A stretch of DNA of 10,690 nucleotides from Halanaerobium sp041694515 (lineage in GTDB: Bacteria > Bacillota > Halanaerobiia > Halanaerobiales > Halanaerobiaceae). The notes beneath the pieces were generated by a model. The model did not search any database and was not told the origin of the DNA. It was given only the letters and a program-made list of their open reading frames with translations. The position numbers were made by a program, and so were the translations under genes. Below, piece by piece: positions 1-6,338 of the stretch. Within the stretch, counting starts at the first letter, position 1, and the number at the start of each line of letters is the position of its first letter. The stretch lies in assembly GCA_041694515.1 (NCBI GenBank), contig JASMSZ010000152.1, forward strand, positions 1-10,690, given 5' to 3'.

Positions 1-733
1 GGCAGTCTTTCTAAATCCATATCAGTTTTAATTTCACTGTGAAACTGCTCGCAGGTACCGTGTTTGTGGTAAAGTTCAATTACTTCATCATCTGCAGCAT
101 TAAGGTTAACCCAGTAAAGATCGAGTTCTAGATCAGGGACCAGATGAAGCTGACCATCTTTATCTATGGTTGTCTCTTTTAAATCAAATACAACTTTTAC
201 AGGACTTTCAAGTTCAGGTATATCTTTCTGATAACTGCCACGATAAACTTTTTTACCATCGCGTGGAACAGTTATTTCTCCTTTTTCATGACATTTTTCA
301 ATAATTTTATCTTTATTACTGTTACGAAGGTTGCGTTTTATGATAAAGTTCACCTTTTTTTCCTGACATATTTTAAGAATATCTCTGCTATCATAACCGG
401 CATCCATGCGGACTAAAATATCTTTATCTGTGAGTGTTTTAGAATTATCAAAAGGGCTATCATCCAGGTCTAAAGGTACATTGTTTTCATAACAGATATT
501 AAAATCAGGGTCAACAGTCTTAAGTAAAGAGACAGTTTCTTCTTTAATGATTTTAATGAAATCCAGAGCACCTTTTTTAAGTCTCTGCCTTAAAGTTGGA
601 CTGGCGGGACAATTGTTTATTCCCAATCAAGTTTTTCTTTTAGAGAAGTTATTGATAGTAGTTTACCTGCAGTAACAGGACCGGTAGGAGTATTTAATAT
701 TTCGTCAGATTGTTCTAATTTAAACTCAGACAC
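1..733 (-). pseudogene. IS1380-family transposase, degraded, C-terminus beyond the window edge
   Basis: Two minus-strand frames together spell a DDE transposase of the IS1380 type. The first starts at a GTG at 733, five bases after a strong AGGAGGTG site, and reads 38 residues (VSEFKLEQSDEILNTPTGPV onward) to a TAA at 619-617. The second frame is open from about 626 to position 1. It carries the family signature SPTLRQRLKKGALDF, a DLDDSPFDN block, ILVRMDAGYDS, FIIKRNLR and, at the left edge, HGTCEQFHSEIKTDMDLERL, the conserved region around the last catalytic acid. From memory of the family, about 60 residues are missing between the two frames, and a similar number between DNSKT and LTDKDILVRMD near 430-440. 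With the frame break this element cannot encode an intact transposase, though an intact relative could mobilise it in trans. Assignment to IS1380 is confident; deletion sizes are estimates. Confidence 0.85.
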
Positions 734-755
734 TGCTGCACCTCCTGGGTGAAAA

Positions 756-794
756 AGTATAATGTAAATTAACTTTTATTATCTACATTATACT
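756..794. repeat. Perfect 11-bp inverted repeat upstream of the transposase
   Basis: AGTATAATGTA at 756-766 and TACATTATACT at 784-794 are exact reverse complements separated by 17 bases. Each arm contains a TATAAT hexamer: plus strand 758-763, and minus strand 792-787. The minus-strand copy is well placed to be the -10 of the transposase gene, which starts at 733. No good -35 is visible for either. The repeat lies within the presumed IS end, so it may be part of the element's own promoter or a transposase-related site. Confidence 0.6.
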
Positions 795-862
795 ATATAA
801 TGCCTGTTATTTCTAGCTTTTCACTTGGATAGTATCACGGATTCAGGTATTCTTGCAGGAAA

Positions 863-891
863 TTGTTATAGAACCAAGAATATAATTAATA
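863..891 (+). promoter_or_regulatory. Candidate promoter of the nucleoside operon
   Basis: TTGTTA at 863-868 and TTAATA at 886-891 are separated by 17 bases. A better -10 hexamer, TATAAT, lies at 881-886 but has no good -35 at the right distance. Either reading puts the start of transcription at about 893-900, inside the adjacent palindrome. This is the only promoter-like region seen between the IS remnant and the regulator gene, so the operon probably starts here. The exact hexamers are uncertain. Confidence 0.4.
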
Positions 892-892
892 G

Positions 893-905
893 CTTGTTAA
901 ACAAG
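893..905. promoter_or_regulatory. Perfect 13-bp palindrome, candidate GntR operator
   Basis: CTTGTTAAACAAG is a perfect inverted repeat of CTTGTT and AACAAG around a central A. It lies at the likely transcription start and about 40 bases before the GntR-type regulator gene. Regulators of this family bind palindromes as dimers and often control their own promoter, so this is the natural candidate operator. I see no second copy upstream of the binding-protein gene at 1783. That assignment is inference from position and symmetry. Confidence 0.5.
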
Positions 906-944
906 TTATAAAACATGTACAACAAATGATTGGAGATGTTATTT

Positions 945-1700
945 ATGGATAAAATTCAAACAATTGATAAAATTTCTAAAAAAACTACTGATAGTCGCCC
1001 ATTATATGTGATAATTTATGAAAAGTTATTTGACCTTATAAAAGAAGGCCATTTTAAGAGAGGTCAGAAATTACCTGGAGAGCATACACTTGCTAATCAA
1101 TTTGGAGTTAGTAGAGGTACACTTCGGCAGGCTCTCTTGATATTACAAGAGGATGGTATTATCTATAACTATCAAGGTAAAGGTAATTTTGTTTCCCAAA
1201 ACAAAAAAATGTTTGGAATAGGTCTAGAGAAAAAGGGTAATATTTTAAATATTGCTAATCGCGGGAAAGTGAAATTAACTGATGATATTGAAGTTTTCTT
1301 TGAGTCTCCGAATAAAATGCTCCAATCAGAGTTGAAAATAGAAGCGAATGAAATAATTCTTGTTGTAAAAAGAGTTTATAAGGTTAATAAAACAGCAGTC
1401 TCGTACTTTATATCTTTTATTCCTTATAAAAATATAGATAAAGAGGAGATAGATATAGAAGATCATAGAAGTCTTGTGGATTACCTTGATAGTGATTTTT
1501 ACAAAAAGGTGGCTAATTCTCAATCTGAAATACTACTGACAGAAGCTGGTGACTTCATTGCTGATAAACTGAATGTAAGAGAATACGCAGCACTAATTTT
1601 ATTTGAAGAAGACCTATATAAAACAACTGGAGAAGTTCTAGCTTTTTATAAACAATATTTTTTACCTGAATACTTTTCTTTCTATATTAACAGGAAATAA
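945..1700 (+). CDS. GntR-family (HutC/UTRA type) transcriptional regulator
   Basis: This 251-residue cytoplasmic DNA-binding protein probably controls the downstream nucleoside operon. Residues about 19-86 form a GntR winged helix-turn-helix (SRPLYVIIYEKLFDLIKEG, KLPGEHTLANQFGVSRGTLR, then the wing YQGKGNFV). The rest, about residues 95-250, is a UTRA-like ligand-binding domain ending in a DLYKTTGEVLAFYKQYF strand pattern typical of the HutC subgroup. I chose ATG 945 because GGAG at 932-935 sits nine bases upstream; an in-frame TTG at 930 and an ATG at 936 would overlap that site. The gene is first in the operon, 82 bases before the binding protein, and behind a perfect palindrome. The inducer is unknown; by context it may be a nucleoside or a breakdown product such as a phosphorylated sugar. 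Family is certain; regulon and ligand are inferred. Confidence 0.9.
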   Translation: MDKIQTIDKISKKTTDSRPLYVIIYEKLFDLIKEGHFKRGQKLPGEHTLANQFGVSRGTLRQALLILQEDGIIYNYQGKGNFVSQNKKMFGIGLEKKGNILNIANRGKVKLTDDIEVFFESPNKMLQSELKIEANEIILVVKRVYKVNKTAVSYFISFIPYKNIDKEEIDIEDHRSLVDYLDSDFYKKVANSQSEILLTEAGDFIADKLNVREYAALILFEEDLYKTTGEVLAFYKQYFLPEYFSFYINRK

Positions 1701-1782
1701 TCATATGGAGGTGATTAACAAAGAGAGTTTAATTTAAAGAGATCAAAAATTGAATTTTAAAAAATTAAAGGGGGAGTAAAAA

Positions 1783-2808
1783 GTGAGACTTAAAAAAATT
1801 ATGTTGTTACTATTAGTGGTGTTTTTTGTTTTTTCATTGACAGTTAGTATAGGGGCAGCAGAAGATAAGTTTGGTTTAATATTAGCAACGGGTGGATTGG
1901 GAGATCAGTCTTTCAATGATCTAACTTATCAGGGGATGGAAAGAGCTCAAGAAGAACTTGGTATTACTTTTGACTATGTAGAACCAAAAGAAATTGCTGA
2001 TTATGAAACCTATCAACGTGATTTGGCTAAATCAGGGGAATATGGATTAATTGTTACAGTAGGATTTGATCAGGCTTCTGCTTTAGAAAAAATTACAACT
2101 GAATATCCAGACCAGAAATTTGCAATTATTGACATGGTTGTCGATAAGCCAAACGTTGCTTCTTATGTATCGAAAGAGCACCAAGGCTCATTTCTTGTCG
2201 GAGCTTTAGCAGGTTTGATGGAAAAACAAAACAACAATCCAAAACTTAATGATGATCAAGTAATCGGCATTGTAGGAGGTATGGACATACCATTAATCAG
2301 AAAATTTGTGGCTGGATATGAAGCTGGTGCTAAATATGTAAATTCTAAAGTAGAAGTTTTGGTTGATTATGTAGGTGGCTGGAGTGACCCAACTACTGCA
2401 AAAGAAATTGCTATGGCCATGAATAGACGTGGTGCTGATATTGTTTATCATGCTGCAGGTGGGTCAGGACTTGGAGTTTTCCAGGCAGCAGAAAATGAAG
2501 ATTTTCTTGCTATAGGAGTAAACTCAAATCAAAATCATATTAAACCAAATTATATTATAGCCAGTATGGTGAAAAAGGTTGATGTGGCAACTTATGACTC
2601 AGTTAAGAGTGTTCTTAATGATAACTTTGAACCTGGTGTTCATAATCTTGGAATTAAAGATGGAGGAATTGACTATACTCGTGAAAACAGTAAAGTAGAA
2701 GTAGAAGAAGAAATAATTGAGCAAGTTGAGGATTTAAAAGAAAAAATTAAATCAGGCGAAATTGAAGTTCCTGATACAATTGAAGCGGTAGAAAGTTTCT
2801 TGAATTAA
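1783..2808 (+). CDS. BMP/PnrA-family nucleoside-binding protein of ABC transporter
   Basis: This is the 341-residue extracytoplasmic substrate-binding component of the import system encoded downstream. Residues 1-26 form a signal peptide: positive start MRLKK, hydrophobic core, and a cleavage region near GAA-ED. The mature part shows the Bmp/PnrA fold motifs: GGLGDQSFND (37-46), TVGFDQA, AIIDMVVD (D117), KEHQGSFLVGALAG, GGMDIPLIRKFVAGYEAGAKY and SMVKKVD (about 261-267). In PnrA-type proteins these line a cleft that binds purine nucleosides. Two things are odd. There is no lipobox cysteine, whereas most Gram-positive and spirochaete relatives are lipoproteins, so this one is probably periplasmic. 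The usual GVDSDQ is GVNSNQ at 245-250. The start is GTG 1783, six bases after GGGGGAG. The C-terminus (about 303-341) is acidic and helical. Nucleoside binding is inferred from family and neighbours. Confidence 0.93.
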   Translation: MRLKKIMLLLLVVFFVFSLTVSIGAAEDKFGLILATGGLGDQSFNDLTYQGMERAQEELGITFDYVEPKEIADYETYQRDLAKSGEYGLIVTVGFDQASALEKITTEYPDQKFAIIDMVVDKPNVASYVSKEHQGSFLVGALAGLMEKQNNNPKLNDDQVIGIVGGMDIPLIRKFVAGYEAGAKYVNSKVEVLVDYVGGWSDPTTAKEIAMAMNRRGADIVYHAAGGSGLGVFQAAENEDFLAIGVNSNQNHIKPNYIIASMVKKVDVATYDSVKSVLNDNFEPGVHNLGIKDGGIDYTRENSKVEVEEEIIEQVEDLKEKIKSGEIEVPDTIEAVESFLN

Positions 2809-2816
2809 TAAATATT

Positions 2817-2850
2817 AATCTCCGGTAGTTTGTAAAGGCTGCCGGAGATT
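2817..2850 (+). promoter_or_regulatory. Intercistronic stem-loop between binding protein and ATPase genes
   Basis: AATCTCCGGTAG (2817-2828) pairs with CTGCCGGAGATT (2839-2850): 12 base pairs with one G-U wobble, and a 10-base loop. It starts nine bases after the binding-protein stop and is not followed by a U-tract, so it is unlikely to be a full intrinsic terminator. Such hairpins often protect the 3' end of a binding-protein message, or reduce read-through, so that the binding protein is made in excess over the membrane components. Function is inferred from position. Confidence 0.7.
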
Positions 2851-2867
2851 CAATGGAGTGACTAAAT

Positions 2868-4370
2868 ATGCCTCTAGCAATAGAAATGAAAAATATAACA
2901 AAGAAATTTCCTGGAGTTACGGCAAATGACAAGGTTAATTTTAATGTTGAAAAAGGAGAAATACACAGTCTTTTAGGTGAAAATGGTGCAGGGAAAACAA
3001 CTTTAATGAATGTGCTGTTTGGATTATATAAACCTGAAGATGGAGAAATATTTTTAGAGGGAGAAAAAGTTAATATAGAAAGTCCAAAGCAAGCACTGAA
3101 AAAAGGTTTAGGAATGGTTCATCAGCATTTTATGTTGATTAACAGAATGACTGTACTTGAAAATATTATTTTAGGTATGAGTAATGAGCTTTCACTTAAT
3201 AAAAAAGAACATAGAAGAAGTATTAATGAATTAGCAGAAAAATATGACTTTGCGATTAATATTGATGAAAAAATTGAAAACCTCTCTGTGGGTATGAAAC
3301 AAAGGGTGGAAATATTAAAGACTTTATATCGCGGCGCTGAAATTATTATTTTTGATGAACCAACAGCTGTTCTAACACCAGGTGAGGTTGAAGAGTTATA
3401 TAATATCTTAAATATGTTAAGAGAACAGGGAAAAACAGTTATATTTATAACACATAAACTGAATGAAACTATGGAGATTGCCGATAGAATAACTGTTTTG
3501 CGTAACGGGAAAAAAGTTTCAACTGAAAAAAAGGAAAATACAAATACCAATAAATTAGCTCAGCTAATGGTAGGAAGAGAAGTTGATTTTGAAGTTGATA
3601 TCAAAGAAAAAGAACCTGGAAATGAGATATTGAAGATTAGAAATTTAGAGCTGCTTGCAGATAGACCTGAAACTATTGATCTCAGCCTGCATCAGGGAGA
3701 GATAGTTGGTATTGCTGGAGTTGAAGGAAATGGGCAATTGGAATTAGAAGAGATGATTATGGGATTAAGAAAAGTTATAGATGGTCATATTTCTTTAGAT
3801 AATAAGGAAATCACTGATAAAAGTACTAAAGAACGGAAGAAAATGAGGATTGCTTATATACCATCAGACAGGCATAACCGGGCTGTTTTTAAAAACTTTA
3901 CAATTAAAGAAAATATTTTACTTGGCTATCATTATAAGTCTCCATTTTGTAAAAATCATATCATTCAAGAAGAGAAATTAAAGGAACATAGTGAAAAAAT
4001 AATTTCTGACTATAATGTAAAAACCCCAAACAGTGAACAATTATTAAAAAATCTTTCAGGAGGTAATCAGCAAAAAGTTGTATTGGGAAGAGAAGTAAGT
4101 CAGAAACCAGAATTTGTACTGGCCGCACAGCCTACAAGAGGACTTGATATTGGAGCAATTGAATATATTCATAATCTTTTACTTGATTTAAGAGAAGACA
4201 ATAAGGGGATTCTATTAATCTCAGCTGATCTCAATGAAGTAATCAAATTGAGTGACAGAATAGCTGTATTATATGAAGGTAAAATTATGGGTTTTAAAGA
4301 TAAAAAGGACTTTACAAGAAATGAAATTGGAATGTTAATGGCCGGGGAGATGGTAGAAAATGAAGCTTAA
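2868..4370 (+). CDS. nupO: Nucleoside ABC transporter ATPase, two nucleotide-binding domains
   Basis: This 500-residue protein is the fused double ATPase that powers nucleoside import, built like RbsA/NupO. The first domain is complete: Walker A GENGAGKTT (37-45), Q-loop Q86, signature LSVGMKQ (139-145), Walker B IIIFDEPT with D163 and E164, and H-loop H196. The second keeps a good signature (LSGGNQQ, 396-402), but its P-loop is GVEGNGQ (284-290) without the lysine, and its Walker B reads AAQPTRGLD with Q421 in place of the catalytic glutamate. This asymmetry, with one canonical and one degenerate domain, is usual in this family, so it is not damage. The protein should act at the cytoplasmic face of the membrane with the two permeases that follow. 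It starts at ATG 2868 after GGAGTGA and overlaps the next gene by 11 bases. The name follows B. subtilis nupO (yufO); exact substrates are not proven. Confidence 0.93.
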   Translation: MPLAIEMKNITKKFPGVTANDKVNFNVEKGEIHSLLGENGAGKTTLMNVLFGLYKPEDGEIFLEGEKVNIESPKQALKKGLGMVHQHFMLINRMTVLENIILGMSNELSLNKKEHRRSINELAEKYDFAINIDEKIENLSVGMKQRVEILKTLYRGAEIIIFDEPTAVLTPGEVEELYNILNMLREQGKTVIFITHKLNETMEIADRITVLRNGKKVSTEKKENTNTNKLAQLMVGREVDFEVDIKEKEPGNEILKIRNLELLADRPETIDLSLHQGEIVGIAGVEGNGQLELEEMIMGLRKVIDGHISLDNKEITDKSTKERKKMRIAYIPSDRHNRAVFKNFTIKENILLGYHYKSPFCKNHIIQEEKLKEHSEKIISDYNVKTPNSEQLLKNLSGGNQQKVVLGREVSQKPEFVLAAQPTRGLDIGAIEYIHNLLLDLREDNKGILLISADLNEVIKLSDRIAVLYEGKIMGFKDKKDFTRNEIGMLMAGEMVENEA

Positions 4371-5421
4371 AGATATAATAGGAGGTATTTCGAGATCTGA
4401 GTCAGTTAAAGATGTATATATATCTTTATTTTCCATCCTATTAGCCCTAATTATTGGTGCATTTTTAATATTTTTAATTGGTAGTTCACCTCTTCAGGCA
4501 TTTACAGTAATGTTGGATGGTGCTTTTGGATCAGTAAGTAATATAGCCAATACCTTGACCAAAACAATTCCTTTAATATTTACAGGTCTTGCTGTTGCTG
4601 TTGCTTTTCGCTGTGGATTATTTAATATAGGAGCTGAAGGACAGTTATATTTAGGTGCATTTTTTAGTGTGTTGACAGCACTAAAATTTTCCTTTTTGCC
4701 AGCTTTTCTTCTGCTTCCTGTAGCAATACTTGGAGGAATTATTTCTGGTATGATTTGGGGAGGGATTCCTGGATTTCTTAAAGCACAGTTTGGTACCCAT
4801 GAAGTAGTTGTTACTGTAATGATGAACTATATCGGTATAAATATAACTTCATATTTAGTTAATTACCCTTTTAAGGCAGAAGGGTGGGTTGCTCAGACTG
4901 ATATAATTCCTACTGCAGCAATATTACCTAAATTAATTCCTAAAACACAACTTTCAGCTGGTTTAATTGTGGCAGTTATTGCTGCTCTAGCAGTTTATTT
5001 TTTACTCTGGAAGACAGATATTGGTTATGAAATCAGAGCCGTGGGAGAAAATCCAACTACTGCTGAATCAGGTGGGATTAATATTAAGAAAAATATATCT
5101 CTGGCTATGGCAATCAGTGGAGGACTAGCTGCTTTGGCTGGTGTAACACAGTCTTTGGGTGTATATGAGAGATTTATTGACGGTTTTTCTCCTGGATATG
5201 GTTTTACTGGTATTGCTGTAGCAGTTTTAGGTAGAAATCATCCCCTGGGAGTAATATTAACCGCTCTTCTGTTTGGAGCTCTTGAAACGGGTGCTCTTAA
5301 AATGGATAGAGTTACTGAAGTATCTAATGACTTAGTAATAGTTATTCAAGGTTTAGTTATTCTTTTTGTAGCTGCACCAGAGATAATTCGATCTATTCTT
5401 AAGAGGAGGGAGAGCCAATAA
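4360..5421 (+). CDS. nupP: Nucleoside ABC transporter permease, first subunit
   Basis: This 353-residue polytopic inner-membrane protein belongs to the branched-chain amino acid/ribose-type permease family (BPD_transp_2). A short cytoplasmic N-terminus precedes a long hydrophobic helix from about residue 20. The family signature CGLFNIGAEGQLYLGA follows at about 85-100, and later come several hydrophobic stretches and the cytoplasmic coupling-type sequence YEIRAVGENPTTAESGGIN. It should form the transmembrane pathway as a heterodimer with the next gene product, driven by the upstream ATPase. The ATG at 4360 lies inside the end of the ATPase gene, with GGGGAG a few bases upstream, suggesting translational coupling. 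It is somewhat longer than its partner, as is usual for NupP/YufP relative to NupQ/YufQ. Family assignment is firm; naming by analogy with B. subtilis is inference. Confidence 0.92.
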   Translation: MKLKDIIGGISRSESVKDVYISLFSILLALIIGAFLIFLIGSSPLQAFTVMLDGAFGSVSNIANTLTKTIPLIFTGLAVAVAFRCGLFNIGAEGQLYLGAFFSVLTALKFSFLPAFLLLPVAILGGIISGMIWGGIPGFLKAQFGTHEVVVTVMMNYIGINITSYLVNYPFKAEGWVAQTDIIPTAAILPKLIPKTQLSAGLIVAVIAALAVYFLLWKTDIGYEIRAVGENPTTAESGGINIKKNISLAMAISGGLAALAGVTQSLGVYERFIDGFSPGYGFTGIAVAVLGRNHPLGVILTALLFGALETGALKMDRVTEVSNDLVIVIQGLVILFVAAPEIIRSILKRRESQ

Positions 5422-6338
5422 TGGAAATATTTAATGTTTTGAATTTTGATCTTATACCACTGACATTAAGGTTGGCTGTCCCAATTGCTTTGGCAGCTAT
5501 AGGAGGAACTTTGTCTGAACGCAGTGGAATTATTAATATTGGACTTGAGGGTATGATGCTGACAGGTGCATTTGGAGCAGTATATGGTTCTTTTTTGACA
5601 GGTTCCCCCTGGTTTGGTGTGATTTTTGCCTGCCTTGCTGGTTTGATAATTGGAAGTATTCATGCTGTATTAACAATAAAATATAAGGCTAATCAGGTAG
5701 TTACTGGGGTTGGAATTAATATTCTTGCAATGGGCTTTACTACAACAATGATTAAAGTAATCTGGGGAAAGGAAGGAATGTCAGATGAGGTAAATAACCT
5801 ATCTGATGTTTCAATTCCTATTTTAAAGGAAATTCCACTTATAGATTGGCTTTTTACTGATCAGTCACCACTTACCTATTTTATGTTAATAGTTGTAATT
5901 TTAAGCTGGTATACTCTATTTAAAACTAATCTTGGACTTAATTTACGTGCAATTGGAGATCATCCGAGAGCAGCAAGAATTTCAGGGATTAATGTTACTA
6001 AGTATAGATATACCTGTGTTATGTTAAGTGGTCTTTTAGCCGGTCTTGGAGGTGCTTTTCTTTCTTTAGTGCAGAACAGTTTATTTGTACAGAATATGAC
6101 TGCTGGAAGAGGTTATATGGCACTTGCCGCTAATATTTTTGGAGGCTGGAATCCCTTAGGTTCATTTGTTGCAAGTTTAATTTTTTCCTTTGCTCAGGCT
6201 ATTCGTTTTAATATGATTGGTTATAATATTCCTGATCAGTTTATCCAGTCGCTACCATATATTCTTACCCTGGCAGTGCTGGTTGGTGCAGGCAGAAAGA
6301 CAAGAGCACCGGAAGCGCTTGGTGAGATTGATGAATAA
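5421..6338 (+). CDS. nupQ: Nucleoside ABC transporter permease, second subunit
   Basis: This 305-residue integral membrane protein is the second half of the permease heterodimer. It has the same family signature as its partner (GIINIGLEGMMLTGAFGA, about 36-53) and the matching coupling-type segment LNLRAIGDHPRAARISGIN. Other stretches are strongly hydrophobic, and it ends in the charged tail GRKTRAPEALGEIDE. Start ATG 5421 shares its A with the TAA stop of the previous gene (TAATG), and AGGAGGG lies about 10 bases upstream, a clear case of coupled translation. Having two different permeases and one double ATPase is the standard composition of the Bmp/PnrA-dependent importers. No missing motifs or frame damage are visible. 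Confidence 0.92.
   Translation: MEIFNVLNFDLIPLTLRLAVPIALAAIGGTLSERSGIINIGLEGMMLTGAFGAVYGSFLTGSPWFGVIFACLAGLIIGSIHAVLTIKYKANQVVTGVGINILAMGFTTTMIKVIWGKEGMSDEVNNLSDVSIPILKEIPLIDWLFTDQSPLTYFMLIVVILSWYTLFKTNLGLNLRAIGDHPRAARISGINVTKYRYTCVMLSGLLAGLGGAFLSLVQNSLFVQNMTAGRGYMALAANIFGGWNPLGSFVASLIFSFAQAIRFNMIGYNIPDQFIQSLPYILTLAVLVGAGRKTRAPEALGEIDE

Larger units (their letters stand above)
1..838 (-). mobile_element. IS1380-type insertion sequence remnant (right boundary approximate)
   Basis: The element comprises the degraded transposase plus its upstream non-coding end. Read on the minus strand, the bases upstream of the transposase start run back to roughly 826-838 (GATACTATCCAAGTGAAAAG), where the terminal inverted repeat should lie. 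The opposite terminal repeat is outside the window, so neither the exact end nor a target-site duplication can be confirmed. It sits directly upstream of the nucleoside operon and is transcribed away from it. Confidence 0.5.

Noticed and set aside
284..290. Idea that the ATPase's second P-loop without lysine is a damaging mutation (protein residues 284-290 of the gene at 2868-4370)
   Set aside because: The degenerate second domain with GVEGNGQ and AAQPTRGLD is the usual state in this transporter family, so it is not a defect.
735..944. Possible purine riboswitch upstream of the nucleoside operon
   Set aside because: I looked for the conserved purine-riboswitch core and paired P1 arms and found neither. 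The only structured element between the IS end and the regulator gene is the short palindrome at 893-905.
1326..1523. Minus-strand open frame inside the GntR gene, and similar antisense frames at 3122-3550, 5466-5663, 6760-7005 and 7867-8055
   Set aside because: They lie wholly inside clearly coding genes on the other strand, have no ribosome binding sites and show no recognisable protein features.
2747..2932. Minus-strand frame spanning the binding-protein/ATPase junction
   Set aside because: It is produced by the coding ends of two solid plus-strand genes and the hairpin between them; the translation has no family features.
6217..6330. Extended N-terminus of the amidohydrolase
   Set aside because: The extra 38 residues would be encoded entirely within the permease gene in another frame, do not look like this enzyme family, and the start at 6331 fits the overlapping-gene style of the operon.
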